From the NCBI RefSeq assembly GCF_021728415.1, contig NZ_JAKKDV010000001.1:186001-250000 (forward strand): DNA of 64,000 nt. Reading direction: 5' to 3'. Below, in pieces: positions 38,075-46,337 of the stretch. Under the pieces are notes generated by a model, which saw only the letters and a program-made list of their open reading frames with translations, did no database searches and was not told the origin of the DNA. Every line of letters starts with the position of its first letter. Position 1 is the stretch's first letter. Both the position numbers and the translations under genes were made by a program. This DNA is from Flaviramulus multivorans (GTDB lineage: Bacteria > Bacteroidota > Bacteroidia > Flavobacteriales > Flavobacteriaceae).

Positions 38075-38114
38075 GAACTAAACAACTAACTACAATACAT
38101 AAACAAATTAATTT

Positions 38115-39731
38115 TTAGTAACCATCATTTTGTGGATAATTAGGTCCTAATAAATCTAAATCTTCTTGAAAGATTGGGAAATTAATAAAATGATCTTGCC
38201 AATTTACTCTTGGATCACGGTCGCCACCAAAATTGTTTGGAAAATACTCGCCATCACCCGCATAATTTCTCATTTGAAAATTTAATACATCGGCTCCCAT
38301 TCTTTTTAATGTAAACCAACGTTCCCCTTCAAATGCCAATTCACGTGCATTTTCATCTAATATATCTTGCAGTGTTACACTAGACAAAGGTGCTGCATTT
38401 GCTCTTGTTCTAATAGTATTTATATAGGGTAATGGGTCGCCACTTCCAGACCTTAAGATGGCCTCAGCGGCAATTAAATAGGTTTCTGCCAATCTATAAA
38501 CCAAAATATTACTTCTTTGTAAATATGAATTAGGATCATCATCTTCTTGTGCAAATTTTATGCAAGATGGATGCAGCCTTTGATAGTATCTAGTATAAGT
38601 ACTACTAGGGTTATTAAGATCTGTTATTGGCTCATAAATAGTAATTTCTTGACCTGCATTAACTCCTGAAGTATAATAATACTTTAATCTAAAATAAGTG
38701 TCATCATCTCTTGTGTCGTTAGGATCCTCAGCTAAAAGGTTCAGTAAATATAAATTAGGTAAAACTCTTGAAAAACCTCTTCCACCCTGCTCTATATTAG
38801 CCTCAATTCCAGGTATTTGAAAGTATTGTGTTACGTAGTTGGCATTCATCATGGTAGCATCTCCACCACCTAATACATTGTCCTGAGATTGTATTACAAA
38901 TAGCTGCTCAGAATGGTTTCTATCTCCCTTAAATACATCAGCTGTACTAGACACAAGGCTGTGAGGGCTATTTGGATCTTCAATTACAGATAATGCTTGT
39001 GTTTTAGCTTCTTCCCAATCACCTTCCCACATGGCTACTTTGGCCTTAATATGTTTTGCTGTTCCTTTTGATACGCGTCCAAAAGTTACATTCCAATCTA
39101 AATACTCAATTGCAAAGTCTAAATCACTATTTAACAACGCAAATATTTCTTCCTTTGAGGATTTATCTTGAATTAAATCAAATGCATTATCAACAGTTAC
39201 AGATTCGGTAGTTACATAAATATTATTAAACATTCTGTAAAGAAAAAAGTAGGATTGTGCTCTAAAAAACTTTGCTTCGGCAATAATTTTGTTTCTCGTA
39301 TCTTCATCCACTCCTTTTACAACTTCAGCCGCATTGATTATATCTGTCGCTTTATTTGCCATATTGTAATAGTGCTTCCAAAATAAAGTTGATACAAAAT
39401 TAGCTCCTAAATCAATTGGAGAAACACCTCGCTGATACCTACCCATTAAACCTGTATATCCAGATCTGTTAAATGCTAAATCACTTCGCGATGATAGTAA
39501 TACCGCACCCATAAAGTCTTCAATGCTTCTATCGTATCGATCTCGATTGAATTTGTATAAACTAACTACTCCAGATTTTAAACCTTCTTCAGTGTTATAA
39601 ACATATCCAGAATCAATTAATGTACTGGGTTGCTCTTCTAAATATTCTTCGCATGAGGTTACCGCCAAAAACAATGTTAATGTCAATAACAAGCTGCTTG
39701 TTACTTTCTTATAAAAATGTATTGTATTCAT
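38115..39731 (-). CDS. SusD/RagB family nutrient-binding outer-membrane lipoprotein
   Basis: A 538-residue SusD-type lipoprotein. The signal ends LAVTSC with the lipidation cysteine, followed by EEYLEEQPSTLIDSGYVYN. The N-terminal TPR-like helices (AEAKFFRAQSYFFLYRMFNNIYVTTE) and the C-terminal motif YLQRSNILVYRLAETYLIAAEAILRSG and ARELAFEGERWFTLKRMG are diagnostic. It caps the SusC channel and binds the polysaccharide. It starts 17 bases after the SusC stop, and the downstream genes point to a beta-glucan-type ligand. Confidence 0.95.
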   Translation of the reverse strand: MNTIHFYKKVTSSLLLTLTLFLAVTSCEEYLEEQPSTLIDSGYVYNTEEGLKSGVVSLYKFNRDRYDRSIEDFMGAVLLSSRSDLAFNRSGYTGLMGRYQRGVSPIDLGANFVSTLFWKHYYNMANKATDIINAAEVVKGVDEDTRNKIIAEAKFFRAQSYFFLYRMFNNIYVTTESVTVDNAFDLIQDKSSKEEIFALLNSDLDFAIEYLDWNVTFGRVSKGTAKHIKAKVAMWEGDWEEAKTQALSVIEDPNSPHSLVSSTADVFKGDRNHSEQLFVIQSQDNVLGGGDATMMNANYVTQYFQIPGIEANIEQGGRGFSRVLPNLYLLNLLAEDPNDTRDDDTYFRLKYYYTSGVNAGQEITIYEPITDLNNPSSTYTRYYQRLHPSCIKFAQEDDDPNSYLQRSNILVYRLAETYLIAAEAILRSGSGDPLPYINTIRTRANAAPLSSVTLQDILDENARELAFEGERWFTLKRMGADVLNFQMRNYAGDGEYFPNNFGGDRDPRVNWQDHFINFPIFQEDLDLLGPNYPQNDGY

Positions 39732-39748
39732 AGTTTATTTTTTTAGAA

Positions 39749-42700
39749 TTATAAATTAACTTTTACTCCAAATGTGAAACTTTTAGCATCTGGATAACCT
39801 GTATCTGCATTAGAAAATGTGTTTCTAATATTAACTTCTGGACTGTAGCCTATATAATCTGTATCGGTAAATACGTTAGTGGCAGTTACATAAAATTTAA
39901 TTTGATCAATACTAAGTTTGGTATAAAGCGATTCTGGTAATGTGTAACCTAAACTTAAGGTTCTAAGTCTAACATACGAAGCATCTCTTACTGCCAAAGC
40001 ATTTAAGTATTGTGGTGCAGTATCAAAACTTGGTCTTGGAAATGTTGTTGATGGATTTTCAGGTGTGTAATAAGGCACCTTTACTCCATTTAATTTTCCT
40101 GAAAGCGTACCTCCGTTATTAAAATCAGATAAGAAAGGGTTCACTTTAGTTGCTCCTTCAACTACGTAAAAATCAATTAACAAGTCAAAGCCTTTATAAG
40201 ACATAGTCGTTGAAAATGAACCAAACCAGTCTGGATTAGGATCTGTAAAAACACGATCGTCCTGAGTTATTTTACCATCGGCATTCGTGTCCTTAATTCT
40301 AATATCTCCAGCTCTTAGATTTGCTTGAGTAATAGTAGACTCAGGATTAGCCTGTGGAGCATTAGCGAAATCATCACCTTCTTGCCAAATACCATCAAAT
40401 TGATACTGTCTAATTACACCGTTTGGTTGACCCACAAAATAATTATAGGCATCATCTTCAAGAATTGGATCACCATTGCCATCATTATAAAGTTCTATTA
40501 ATTTGTTCTTATTGTTGGACCAATTTGTAGAAACAGCCCATTTAAAATCATTTGTATTAATTAAGTTCGCCGTTAAACTTACTTCAACACCCGAATTTTG
40601 TAATTCTCCTGCGTTAAAATACGTGTACTGATAACCTGTTATAGAAGGAACTGGTCTTCTTAATAATAAATCTGTCGTCCTAGAATCATAATATTCAACC
40701 GAACCTGTTAAGAACCTTTGAAAAAGCGAGAAATCAAGACCTAGATTAAGTGTAGTTATTCTTTCAAACTTCAAATTTGTATTTGGCAACACTACCGAAG
40801 GTGAGTACCCCGAAGCAGATTCACCATCAAACACATAGTTTTGACCTTCAGCAGTAAATAATGATGTGTATGGTCGGCTAATACCATTTACCAATGCACC
40901 ATAACTGGCTCTAAATTTTAATTCTTGAATGGCATCAACATTTTCTAAAAAGCTTTCGTTGTGCATTTTCCAAGCAAAAGATGCTGCTGGGTTGTGCGCC
41001 CATTTATTACCTTCGGCATTGACTGACCCTCCATCTGCTCTATAAGTGGCAGAAAATAAATATCTATCCAATAAGTTATAACGTGCTCTTCCCATAAAAG
41101 ATGCATTTCTAATAGAACTTTGATCACGTTCTACAGTTACATTTCCTATGGCATTTGTAATACCATTATATCCTAAACTTTCGTTTGGAAAGCCTCTACC
41201 CTCGGTAAAAGTTCTTGAAAATTTATCTTCTTGAATCGACTGAACAAAAGTAAAATTAAACTTATGATTATCATTGAATTCCTTATCGTAAGTTAAAATA
41301 TTCTCAATAAGATATGATTCTCTTAATTGATTATCTATTCGTGCAATTCCCCTATCAGTATCGCCTGGTGAACTTAATGAGGACTGATATTGACCACGTT
41401 CAGAACTTTTTCTGGTTAAGTTCGTTTTTAATTGGTACTGCAAATTTTTCGTGATTTGCCATGTAGGTGTTACATTTATCACAAAATCATTTCCTTTTTC
41501 ATCGTTATCTTGCTCGCGTAAATTCCATAAAGGATTTGTAGCTGACAATTCTTCTCCACTTGGGAATTGTGTTAAAGAACCGTCAGGATTATACGCTCTA
41601 CCTAATGGTGAAAACGTAATTACATTAACATTTGCAGCTCTTTCAATATCATCATTTAAAATATTTAAATCAAAATTTACAGAAAACTTATCGCTAATTT
41701 TTTGATCAACATTTAATCGTAAATTTTTTCTTGTATAGCTAGATGTTGGGATTATACCATCTTCCTTAAAGTAATTTATACTACCATATACTTTCGTTAA
41801 ATCGGTACCGCTAGAAATACTTACAGATTGACTATTTACCAAACCAGATCTTTGCAATTCTTCTTCCCAGTCAACAAATTCATTATTTGCTATAGACTCC
41901 AATTCTAAAGGTGAGAAAGCATCTTCTTCGTCTGGATATTCATCTGTTGCGTTATTGGCTCTTATAGCCTCTCTTCTTAATTGAGCAAACTCTTGACCAC
42001 TATATACATCAAAATTACGTTCAATAGATTTTGTAGTAACAAAACCATGATATGACACGTTTACTTTTCCAGTAGAACCTCTTTTAGTGGTAATTAAAAT
42101 CACCCCATTAGCTCCTCTTGATCCATAAATAGCTTGGGCAGATGCATCTTTTAAAACCTCGATAGATTTAATATCGTCAGCATTTATATCTTCAATTCCA
42201 CCTTCTCTTATTATACCATCTACTACATATATAGCACTTGTATTTCCTTCGATAGAACTTCTACCTCTAAAAATAATTTCTGAAAATCCTCCAGGTCTTA
42301 ATGTTCCACCACCAACTTCAACCTGCAAACCTGCTATTCTACCTCTTAGCATTTCGGTGACATCGGATGTCGGACTTAATACTGCTTTTGATAAGTCGGT
42401 CGTAGCAACTGCATTTACCAAATCACTTTTTCTTTGTGTTCCATAACCTACTACTACAACCTCATCTAAAGTACTCGCATCTACTGATAGTAAGATAGTT
42501 AAATTATCGGATGTTATGGGAACATCTTTAGTTTTATAACCTAAGTACGATACTGTTAATACTGTTGCGCTACTTGCAACTGATATTGTGAAGTTGCCAT
42601 CAAAATCAGTCGAGGCACCATTAGTAGTTCCTTTAACTATTACTGATGCCCCTGGTAAGGGCATGTTGTCATCAGCAGATAATACTGTCCCCGTTATAGT

Positions 42701-42793
42701 CCTTTGCGTTTGAGCAATCAAAACCAATGTGGGCAATAACATCAATATCTGAAATAGAATTTTTGTTTTTTGATTTAAGAGTTTTAGTTTCAT
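39749..42793 (-). CDS. SusC/RagA family TonB-linked outer-membrane transporter
   Basis: A 1014-residue TonB-dependent transporter. It begins with a hydrophobic export signal, then a carboxypeptidase-regulatory-like domain (TITGTVLSADDNMPLPGASVIVKGTT), the linker TLDEVVVVGYGTQRKSD, the plug domain (SEIIFRGRSSIEGNTSAIYVVDG; IEVLKDASAQAIYGSRGANGVILITT) and the barrel ending FGVKVNL. It imports oligosaccharides that the cognate SusD captures. It is the first structural gene of the locus; the Y_Y_Y-type regulator lies just upstream and a tandem 11-bp repeat stands in the gap. Confidence 0.96.
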   Translation of the reverse strand: MKLKLLNQKTKILFQILMLLPTLVLIAQTQRTITGTVLSADDNMPLPGASVIVKGTTNGASTDFDGNFTISVASSATVLTVSYLGYKTKDVPITSDNLTILLSVDASTLDEVVVVGYGTQRKSDLVNAVATTDLSKAVLSPTSDVTEMLRGRIAGLQVEVGGGTLRPGGFSEIIFRGRSSIEGNTSAIYVVDGIIREGGIEDINADDIKSIEVLKDASAQAIYGSRGANGVILITTKRGSTGKVNVSYHGFVTTKSIERNFDVYSGQEFAQLRREAIRANNATDEYPDEEDAFSPLELESIANNEFVDWEEELQRSGLVNSQSVSISSGTDLTKVYGSINYFKEDGIIPTSSYTRKNLRLNVDQKISDKFSVNFDLNILNDDIERAANVNVITFSPLGRAYNPDGSLTQFPSGEELSATNPLWNLREQDNDEKGNDFVINVTPTWQITKNLQYQLKTNLTRKSSERGQYQSSLSSPGDTDRGIARIDNQLRESYLIENILTYDKEFNDNHKFNFTFVQSIQEDKFSRTFTEGRGFPNESLGYNGITNAIGNVTVERDQSSIRNASFMGRARYNLLDRYLFSATYRADGGSVNAEGNKWAHNPAASFAWKMHNESFLENVDAIQELKFRASYGALVNGISRPYTSLFTAEGQNYVFDGESASGYSPSVVLPNTNLKFERITTLNLGLDFSLFQRFLTGSVEYYDSRTTDLLLRRPVPSITGYQYTYFNAGELQNSGVEVSLTANLINTNDFKWAVSTNWSNNKNKLIELYNDGNGDPILEDDAYNYFVGQPNGVIRQYQFDGIWQEGDDFANAPQANPESTITQANLRAGDIRIKDTNADGKITQDDRVFTDPNPDWFGSFSTTMSYKGFDLLIDFYVVEGATKVNPFLSDFNNGGTLSGKLNGVKVPYYTPENPSTTFPRPSFDTAPQYLNALAVRDASYVRLRTLSLGYTLPESLYTKLSIDQIKFYVTATNVFTDTDYIGYSPEVNIRNTFSNADTGYPDAKSFTFGVKVNL

Positions 42794-43088
42794 ATGATTG
42801 AATTTTAGTTTAGTTCCAAAAAGTATGGTAGTGCTTAACGTTGCGATTTATAATAAAATTAAGCATATGTAAACTTAGGAGCAATAATTGAGAAATCCAT
42901 AAAATTTACCTCGATAAAAAACGAACATCGCATTATATAGATTAAATACTAGTGAAATCTTAAGCCAAATACCCTATAAACAGTACAGTTGTAAAAAAGA
43001 AGATTTTTAGAGTTATCACATCAATGTTGTGTTCTTTTTTTATAGTTGTCGTGGTAATGTCGTGGTAAAAAATTAACTTGTAGTGTTA
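42794..43088 (-). other. Regulatory gap between the Y_Y_Y/LuxR regulator and susC
   Basis: A 295-base gap expected to hold the susC promoter and a long untranslated leader. It contains a tandem 11-bp repeat near the regulator end. Reading the minus strand, a weak -7-like GGTATTTG lies at 42966-42973. No exact TAnnTTTG match, open frame or RNA gene was found. Confidence 0.45.
43047..43068. repeat. Tandem 11-bp direct repeat upstream of susC
   Basis: TGTCGTGGTAA occurs twice in immediate succession (43047-43057 and 43058-43068). The 11-base period places both copies on the same face of the helix, as expected for side-by-side binding by a regulator dimer. It lies in the gap between the LuxR-type regulator stop and the SusC start. 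Confidence 0.7.
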
Positions 43089-45866
43089 TTAGAAGTTTAA
43101 AATATAGTCAACCAATCCGCTATCGTGTTCTAAACCTAATTTTTTTCTAAGCCTGTAACGTTTAGTTTCTACACTTTTTATCGAAATATTAAGTAATGGT
43201 GCCATTTCTTTTGACGACAGGTTTAATCGTAAGTAAGCACAAAAGCGTAAATCGTTAGGGGTTAGGTCTGGGTGAGATAATTTTACTTTGTCTAAAAAAT
43301 CTTTGTCCGCATTATTAAAAGCCTGTTCGAAAAACGACCAATCTTTATCGTCATTCAAATTATTATCTATCAACTTTAATGCAGCGTTGTTATCTGTGAG
43401 TTTACTTTTTTTAAGTTCCTTTTTGATACTATTTAAAACCTCATTCTTTTTTATGATACTCATTGTTGAAATTGCCAACTCTCTATTTTTACTTTCAATT
43501 TCCTGGTTTAATTTTTCATTATTGATTTTAGTAATCAATTGCTCACTTTCTAACTGCTTATTTTTATGCAACTTTTTATAATATTTTTTATAAGTTCTAT
43601 GCATAAACAATGAAAAGCCAAAAAGAGCAACTAAATAGAGTATTATGGCTATGTTTGATAAAAACCAAGGACGATTTATTTTAAAACTATAACTAATAGT
43701 ATTACTCGATAATTTATTACCAATTTTTGCACGGATATTTAAATTATAGTCACCAAACGGTAAGTTCTCAAAAACTAGTTCAGATTTTGTATTCCACTCA
43801 CTCCATTGATCATATCTACCAATAAGTTTATACTGATATTGAACCATATTAAACTTGTTGTAGGCAGGAACGCTATAATTAAAAATGATTGAATTATTTT
43901 CGTATTCAAATTCTGCATCCTTTTGCATATCAACAGCTATATTACTTGCTTCCACATTAATTAATTCAATCGAATTTAGAATCAAATTGTAATCATCATT
44001 TTCATCTACTTGCGAAATATCTAATGTAAGGTAACCATCAGTTATACCAATAAGGTATTTATTGTTATTAAGATGGGAAATATTCTCATAGCCAATTTGT
44101 CCTTTTCTTAAGTGATAAGGAATGGCAATTCTGTTAACTTTTAATTGATTAGTTAAATCGTTAACATCTACAAAACTTATATTATCATTAGAAAAAGTCC
44201 ATAATTTTTCAGTATCGTCTACAACCATTTTACCAGATGCGTATTCAGACTGGGTAATTATAGAACTAAGTGTTGAATCTTTAACAAAACTATTTGTTTC
44301 TGTATCATATCCTAGCACACCTTCTTTATGCGCATATAAAATTCGGTCTTTATATTTAGCTAAACTTGAGTTTTTATCAATAGGAATTGTTGAATCTATC
44401 ACTACATTTTTAACCTCTGTGAAGTTTTCATCTATGGCAAGTTTAAAAACTCCTTTGTAGGCATGACTTACCCAAATTTCGCTATCGTTAGTAATTTCAA
44501 AGTATCTAGCAGAATTATCAAAACCTTTAATTTTATTTCTAAGTTTCCATCTGCCATTTTCCTTGATTAATATATTTAACCCATTATAATTACCTTCTAG
44601 GAGCATGTTATCGGAATTAGGAATAGGTTTAAACCCCCATGTTCCAGGAATATTTGTCACCAATTCAGCATTGTCATTATTTATTATGAAGGTTCCTGAA
44701 TGATGCCCACAAAACAATTCATTGTTAAATAAAAACAAGCTCCAAACTTGCCCAGATGTACCTGAAACAAACTGAAAAGGCTCTTGGGTAAATGCCTTTT
44801 TATAAAATAATCCTTGATTAGTTCCTAAATACAAAAAGTTGTTAAAAACTATGGAGGCGTAAACAGTTCCTATTTTCCCCTCATCATCATTAAAAACTTT
44901 AATAGGTGATTTTATATTAATGCAATTAATCCCATTATCTAAACCAACCCATAGATTTTCATCAACATCTTCAAAAACAGATAGAGCAGTATTGTTACTA
45001 AGTCCATTACTTCTATTAAGTTCGTATTCTATAAATCCGTTCTGATTTAAATATATCAAACCATTCTTTATGGTTCCTATAACAAAGCTTTTATCTTTAA
45101 GCTGAATGCTATTAAGTACATTCATTGTTTTCAGACGTTCATTTGCTGGTATATTCCATTCAGATATTTCACCATTAATTAATGTATAAAACCCTAATCC
45201 ACGTGTTTGTACAAGCACCCCGCCATCTAATGGAAATAGATTTACAACTTTATCATTCTTAAATAATTGGTCGTCAATTATTAATCTTGGTTTGCCCGCT
45301 TCAATTTTATAAATACCTTCATCGGTAACATGATAGTAAATAACATTTTGAGTATTAAAAACTCTTGAAATCCCATTTTGTGAATTCAAAACAGAGTGAG
45401 TTCCACTTAACGGGTTATAAAAATATATTCTGTTAAAAGACTGAAATAACACCCATTCATCATATGTAATAATATTCCAAATATGTTCGTCCTCAATCAT
45501 CTTCTCTTCAAATTCAGAAACTAAACTTTGGTATTGTAACTTTCCAGAAACATCGCGTTCCCAAAAGCCAAATTCCATATAGCATCCCGTGTATATTCGG
45601 TTTCCTACTACGTTAACAGCTCTTATAATAGTGTTATTAGGCGATGGGTACATAGTCCATTTAGCACCGTTATATTCTAAAAGACCCTCATTATTGGCAA
45701 CATAAATAAATTTATTTGGTGCCTGAGATATCATCCAGTTTTGGTTTTCACCATCATAATCTGTTGGTGTGAATTTCTGAATTGGAGGCAATTCTTGCCC
45801 TAATAAATTATTAGTTAAGGCTAATAAAAAAAGATAAAATAGTGTTATGTGAAAATTTATTTTCAT
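43089..45866 (-). CDS. SusR-like one-component regulator: beta-propeller sensor, Y_Y_Y domain and LuxR-type HTH
   Basis: A 925-residue membrane regulator. A signal peptide (ending NNLLGQ) is followed by a periplasmic propeller of ~600 residues with repeated loops such as FIYVANNEGLLEYNGAKW and ENLWVGLDNGINCINI, then a Y_Y_Y domain (YQYKLIGRYDQWSEW; FENLPFGDYNLNIRAK), a membrane helix (~residues 745-765), a coiled coil and a C-terminal helix-turn-helix (LTPNDLRFCAYLRLNLSSKEMAPLLNISIKSVETKRYRLRKKLG). There is no histidine kinase or receiver domain, so it differs from hybrid two-component SusR-type regulators. It lies directly upstream of susC and probably senses the degradation product of the locus. 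Confidence 0.88.
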   Translation of the reverse strand: MKINFHITLFYLFLLALTNNLLGQELPPIQKFTPTDYDGENQNWMISQAPNKFIYVANNEGLLEYNGAKWTMYPSPNNTIIRAVNVVGNRIYTGCYMEFGFWERDVSGKLQYQSLVSEFEEKMIEDEHIWNIITYDEWVLFQSFNRIYFYNPLSGTHSVLNSQNGISRVFNTQNVIYYHVTDEGIYKIEAGKPRLIIDDQLFKNDKVVNLFPLDGGVLVQTRGLGFYTLINGEISEWNIPANERLKTMNVLNSIQLKDKSFVIGTIKNGLIYLNQNGFIEYELNRSNGLSNNTALSVFEDVDENLWVGLDNGINCINIKSPIKVFNDDEGKIGTVYASIVFNNFLYLGTNQGLFYKKAFTQEPFQFVSGTSGQVWSLFLFNNELFCGHHSGTFIINNDNAELVTNIPGTWGFKPIPNSDNMLLEGNYNGLNILIKENGRWKLRNKIKGFDNSARYFEITNDSEIWVSHAYKGVFKLAIDENFTEVKNVVIDSTIPIDKNSSLAKYKDRILYAHKEGVLGYDTETNSFVKDSTLSSIITQSEYASGKMVVDDTEKLWTFSNDNISFVDVNDLTNQLKVNRIAIPYHLRKGQIGYENISHLNNNKYLIGITDGYLTLDISQVDENDDYNLILNSIELINVEASNIAVDMQKDAEFEYENNSIIFNYSVPAYNKFNMVQYQYKLIGRYDQWSEWNTKSELVFENLPFGDYNLNIRAKIGNKLSSNTISYSFKINRPWFLSNIAIILYLVALFGFSLFMHRTYKKYYKKLHKNKQLESEQLITKINNEKLNQEIESKNRELAISTMSIIKKNEVLNSIKKELKKSKLTDNNAALKLIDNNLNDDKDWSFFEQAFNNADKDFLDKVKLSHPDLTPNDLRFCAYLRLNLSSKEMAPLLNISIKSVETKRYRLRKKLGLEHDSGLVDYILNF

Positions 45867-46014
45867 CTAAATATTTACCCTAAATTTAGCTAAATTATTA
45901 AGACTATGGCAATTTAAGAAGTTTTAAACTTATATGCTTTACAGCGTTTGTATAATTGACACAATAATTCTTTGCATACTAAAATTAGGAAAAATTAATT
46001 GAGATGTTTCCAAT

Positions 46015-46052
46015 AAAAAAAAGCCTTATCAAAATATTTTGATAAGGCTTTT
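46015..46052 (-). terminator. Rho-independent terminator after tRNA-Leu
   Basis: Bases 46021-46050 are a perfect 30-base palindrome that extends two further pairs each side; its minus-strand 3' end runs into a T-run (complement of 46015-46022). It starts two bases after the tRNA-Leu 3' end, so it ends the tRNA-Gly/tRNA-Leu transcript. Confidence 0.92.
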
Positions 46053-46053
46053 G

Positions 46054-46137
46054 TACTGAAGGCGGGACTTGAACCCGCACGAACTAATGTTCATTGGATT
46101 TTAAGTCCAACGTGTCTACCAATTCCACCACTTCAGC
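46054..46137 (-). tRNA. tRNA-Leu (anticodon TAA)
   Basis: An 84-base gene folds into a type II cloverleaf. Acceptor GCTGAAG pairs with CTTCAGT; the anticodon stem TTGGA/TCCAA encloses the loop CTTAAAA with anticodon TAA, read as leucine. The long variable arm GAAC-ATTA-GTTC and the T-arm GCGGG-TTCAAGT-CCCGC fit. CCA is not encoded. It is followed by an intrinsic terminator. Confidence 0.96.
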
Positions 46138-46167
46138 AACTTTGGTATATTTTTAAGAAAGTTTCAG

Positions 46168-46239
46168 AGCGAAAGACGGGATTTGAACCCGCGACCCTCA
46201 CCTTGGCAAGGTGATGCTCTACCCCTGAGCTACTTTCGC
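46168..46239 (-). tRNA. tRNA-Gly (anticodon GCC)
   Basis: A 72-base gene with acceptor GCGAAAG/CTTTCGC, D-arm GCTC-GAGC, anticodon stem TCACC/GGTGA around the loop TTGCCAA, which contains GCC, and T-arm GCGGG/CCCGT. It lies 30 bases upstream of tRNA-Leu on the minus strand and 98 bases from the mutS stop, so the two tRNAs are probably cotranscribed. CCA is not encoded. Confidence 0.96.
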
Positions 46240-46337
46240 AGTCTTTTATATGAACGTGCAATATCGCTATTGCGGATGCAAATTTAAAATATTTCTACTA
46301 AAACCAAAGCCTTTTCTTAAAATAAATAAAATTTATT

